From: Sphingobium baderi
GTDB taxonomy: Bacteria > Pseudomonadota > Alphaproteobacteria > Sphingomonadales > Sphingomonadaceae
Assembly: GCF_001456115.1 (NCBI RefSeq)
Contig: NZ_CP013264.1
Location: 3,614,501 to 3,678,500 of the forward strand
DNA length: 64,000 nt
Direction of reading: 5' to 3'
In this document: piece by piece, positions 62,175-64,000 of the stretch
How positions within the stretch are numbered: the stretch's first letter is position 1
Layout: each line of letters starts with the position of its first letter
Notes under the pieces: model-generated
What the model was told of the DNA's origin: nothing
Databases searched by the model: none
Seen by the model: only the letters and a program-made list of their open reading frames with translations
Made by a program: the position numbers and the translations under genes

Positions 62175-62614
62175 TAGATCCCGCTCCTGAACAGCGCAGT
62201 TTCAGCGGCACGGCGATTCACCAGTCCATTGAGGACTTTGCCACCGGCCTTATTCCAGCGAGCAAACTGGACAACAGCGCCTTCATAATCACCCTCGTTG
62301 AGCAGGCGACGCAGGCTTGATTCCTTGAGGCTCTGTGCGCCCAGATTGTAAGTGAAGCTGACGAGTGCCCCTAACTGGTTTGCGGCAAGAGGCACTTTGA
62401 CGAGCGCGAGAACCTGACGCTCAAATGCGTCATACTCCTCAATCAGCCAAGCATCTGCCTGAGTCTGTGAGCATGTATCGCCCGATTTGACGTTTGTGGT
62501 TCTGCCGTAGCCTATCGTCCAGATGCCAGCAGGGCATTTGTAGGCTTTGAGTTTGCATCCCTCATATTGCTTGATGAGCGCCAAGCCTGCGCGTTTCTTA
62601 TTATTATTTGTCAT
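62174..62614 (-). CDS. Phage endolysin (lysozyme, GH24 family)
   Basis: This 146-residue lysozyme begins GLALIKQYEGCKLKAYKCPAGIWTIGYGRT with the catalytic Glu in QYEG and the conserved TIGYGRT. FTYNLGAQSLKESSLRRLLNEGDYEGAVVQFARWNKAGGKVLNGLVNRRAAE follows, the usual GH24 C-lobe. It cleaves peptidoglycan at host lysis. No holin or spanin gene is visible beside it. ATG is preceded by TAAATA-N4. Confidence 0.93.
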   Translation of the reverse strand: MTNNNKKRAGLALIKQYEGCKLKAYKCPAGIWTIGYGRTTNVKSGDTCSQTQADAWLIEEYDAFERQVLALVKVPLAANQLGALVSFTYNLGAQSLKESSLRRLLNEGDYEGAVVQFARWNKAGGKVLNGLVNRRAAETALFRSGI

Positions 62615-62624
62615 CCCGTATTTA
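62615..62624 (-). promoter_or_regulatory. TAAATA box 4 bases before the endolysin gene
   Basis: TAAATA (62619-62624) plus CGGG precede the ATG of the endolysin on the minus strand. Confidence 0.4.
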
Positions 62625-62740
62625 GAGGAATGACATGTTCATTATAAGGCTAATTCAGCCCCAATTTCTCCTGAAACACTAAATAGGTTTGTAAGCAAAA
62701 CTTACAGACACTTTGTATTACACTTTTAGGATACTTAATT

Positions 62741-63472
62741 ATGTTTACCGTTACCAGATTTGAAAGACGCGGACGAAAATCACCTATCATAGATACCAAC
62801 GACATTGATATCACGAACCCAATCCATGACATTAATGCACTCATCAAAATGCAAAGCACACGCATCAAGCAACCACGCTTTTGGAGTTTCTGTGATTGGA
62901 ATGGCGAGCATGGCAAAGCGCATTATCTCAACGCATCAGCTATCGTTCTTGAATATGTGGACGGAGTTGATTTCAAAGCCATCGTGAGCGGCATCGAATC
63001 CTTGGATTTGCTCAGTTGGATTATGGAAACTGAGAACGGCTATGCGTTCGTTTTCCCGCTTGGGACAGACATTGAAGCTGCCCAATATACCCGTATTGCA
63101 TCCGTGTTGGCGGAGGTGTTTGCCCAACCATATTTGGTTGATGGATCAGCAGCAGCTACCTTCCTGTTCACCCCGCTTGATAACAAGAAAGCGCAAACGC
63201 TCCACAGCGGCCAACCAATCTCAGGCAGCTTCATAAGCGAAACCTACGAGGTCAAAACGGACGTTACGAAGTGGTATTTCAACTCAGCATCCACATTCAT
63301 TGAAGGCGGGAACATAAAACCAGAGGCCATCGCCCCAACCGTTGCGAAGCCCCAATTCCGATTTGATGATGCCTTCGACCGTATGGACGACGCAATCGTG
63401 ATACTGGCCGCTTCCCTTGAGGAATTTGGCAAAGCTGCCACCGAATTTCGCAAGCAGATGGGCGATCAATAA
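62741..63472 (+). CDS. Possible primase-polymerase-like or replication protein (weak)
   Basis: This 243-residue protein has ASAIVLEYVDGVDFKAI followed by ESLDLLSWIMETENGYAFVFPLG and YTRIASVLAEVFAQPYLVDGSAAATFLFTPL. This order (acidic strand, then a turn with a conserved Gly, then a helix) recalls AEP primase cores of phage and plasmid replication proteins, but catalytic residues cannot be assigned with confidence. The C-terminus is helical (ILAASLEEFGKAATEF). No helicase gene follows in the window. Confidence 0.4.
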   Translation: MFTVTRFERRGRKSPIIDTNDIDITNPIHDINALIKMQSTRIKQPRFWSFCDWNGEHGKAHYLNASAIVLEYVDGVDFKAIVSGIESLDLLSWIMETENGYAFVFPLGTDIEAAQYTRIASVLAEVFAQPYLVDGSAAATFLFTPLDNKKAQTLHSGQPISGSFISETYEVKTDVTKWYFNSASTFIEGGNIKPEAIAPTVAKPQFRFDDAFDRMDDAIVILAASLEEFGKAATEFRKQMGDQ

Positions 63473-63500
63473 TCTATCCGGCGGTTGCGCCCCATAAAAA

Positions 63501-63533
63501 TGCCCGCTGGTTGCTCTCAATTACCAGCGGGCA
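63501..63533 (-). terminator. Rho-independent terminator
   Basis: TGCCCGCTGGT at 63501-63511 and ACCAGCGGGCA at 63523-63533 form a perfect stem. On the minus strand TTTTTATG follows, so it ends the DUF2958 gene transcript. It may also serve the convergent upstream gene. Confidence 0.88.
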
Positions 63534-63551
63534 CCACTTTGAGGGAGGGAG

Positions 63552-63908
63552 TTAGGCTTTGATGCAGCCGTGAATGCGAGCATCTTCCGCATATTTGCTC
63601 AGGGGCTTGTCAGCCTGAAAATGCAAATCCTGCTCAATGCGGACTAATCCGCCCATTAGACGCACCTCTGCAATCTCGTTCAGGTCGAAATAGCCCAGCT
63701 CTGGATAGCCAAAATCTACCAACCCAAAGGCTAAACCATCTTCGTTGCATTCCGTGATGAGCCATGTGCCTGCGCCAGCGGGATTGAACAGTTTTGCCAC
63801 TGGCATGAAATCTCGTTCGTCGGACGTCCCTTTCAATGGCTGCTGTTCGTTCCAGTTCTCAACCAGTTTGAGAACATCAGCCGCGCGTAACATATTTTTC
63901 CAGTCCAT
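63552..63908 (-). CDS. DUF2958-family protein
   Basis: ATG 63908 has AAGGAG 7 bases upstream, giving 118 residues. The family pattern is KLFNPAGAGTWLITECNEDGLAFGLVDFGYPELGYFDLNEIAE with the C-terminal DLHFQADKPLSKYAEDARIHG. DUF2958 proteins are common on conjugative elements and islands, with no known function. Its presence agrees with the mobile nature of the region. Confidence 0.85.
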   Translation of the reverse strand: MDWKNMLRAADVLKLVENWNEQQPLKGTSDERDFMPVAKLFNPAGAGTWLITECNEDGLAFGLVDFGYPELGYFDLNEIAEVRLMGGLVRIEQDLHFQADKPLSKYAEDARIHGCIKA

Positions 63909-64000
63909 CTGTTGGCTCCTTCCGTTTGTGGCCAACAGGCGGATTTAACGCCAGAATTCAGTGGGTCGATACAAACCAGAAGCACTGCGGGGAATAAATA

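Larger units (their letters stand above)
47150..64000. mobile_element. Integrative prophage-derived island (left end; right end beyond window)
   Basis: The left junction is placed near 47150-47160, where the NfrB-like reading frame loses homology just before a large serine integrase gene. From here to the window end the DNA is visibly AT-richer and encodes phage functions (small terminase, capsid fragment, head-tail, endolysin, nuclease) mixed with hypothetical and defence-like genes. No second integration boundary, large terminase or portal gene is seen before 64000. The exact att core cannot be fixed without the right end. Confidence 0.8.

Overview
The window looks like a sphingomonad (alphaproteobacterial) chromosome of the Sphingobium/Novosphingobium type. 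It is GC-rich up to about 47.1 kb and combines a membrane-bound PQQ glucose dehydrogenase family enzyme, a dense Rieske/SDR/acyl-CoA-dehydrogenase-like catabolic cluster, a LytTR two-component pair, an UrcA-family protein and a GAAC-N7-GAAC LexA box before uvrA. The genus is inferred from family recognition only.

Region 1 (1-16.1 kb) is catabolic. After the 3' part of a PQQ dehydrogenase comes a minus-strand operon (ABM monooxygenase, beta-lactamase-fold hydrolase, GMC oxidoreductase). A plus-strand operon follows (SnoaL-like protein, CurA-like reductase, SDR), then an OYE-type flavoenzyme. Next is a Rieske oxygenase system: a divergent single-cluster ferredoxin, alpha and beta subunits, a FAD reductase, an SDR, a TetR regulator and an acyl-CoA-dehydrogenase-fold oxidoreductase. 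The cluster ends in an alcohol dehydrogenase gene whose 3' end is cut by an IS21-family element (about 16.1-18.55 kb).

Region 2 (18.8-31.4 kb) holds two paralogous luxE-luxC-like pairs (acyl-protein synthetase plus acyl-CoA reductase), one on each strand. Between and around them are an aldo/keto reductase, a D-aminoacylase-type amidohydrolase, a second SnoaL-like protein, an AraC regulator, a spinster-type MFS carrier and an SDR. There is no luxAB, so the pairs probably reduce a carboxylic acid to an aldehyde within a catabolic pathway whose substrate I cannot name.

Region 3 (31.4-47.1 kb) is mostly core genome. It contains a B-type DyP peroxidase with a C-terminal cargo tag next to its encapsulin shell gene, small hypothetical genes, a LytS/LytTR-type pair, an UrcA-family protein, an RlpA-like lipoprotein, uvrA, etfBA and sucC. 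sucC has TTTGCAAA palindromes upstream that resemble ScfR-family regulator sites.

Region 4 (about 47.15 kb to the window end) is a visibly more AT-rich, prophage-derived island. It starts with a large serine integrase inserted inside an NfrB-like glycosyltransferase gene, which it truncates. Its right end lies beyond the window. Phage genes are present but fragmentary: an orphan small terminase, an N-terminally truncated major capsid gene abutting a GIY-YIG ORF, head-tail genes, a fibre-like protein, an endolysin and a PD-(D/E)XK nuclease. Accessory genes are an Mrr-like nuclease candidate, a resolvase, a Rap1a/Tai-like secreted protein, and two HEPN-like proteins flanking a membrane-anchored protein. 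An 11-bp phased repeat array (59607-59693) and a TAAATA-N4-ATG arrangement in front of four genes are not explained by the gene calls.
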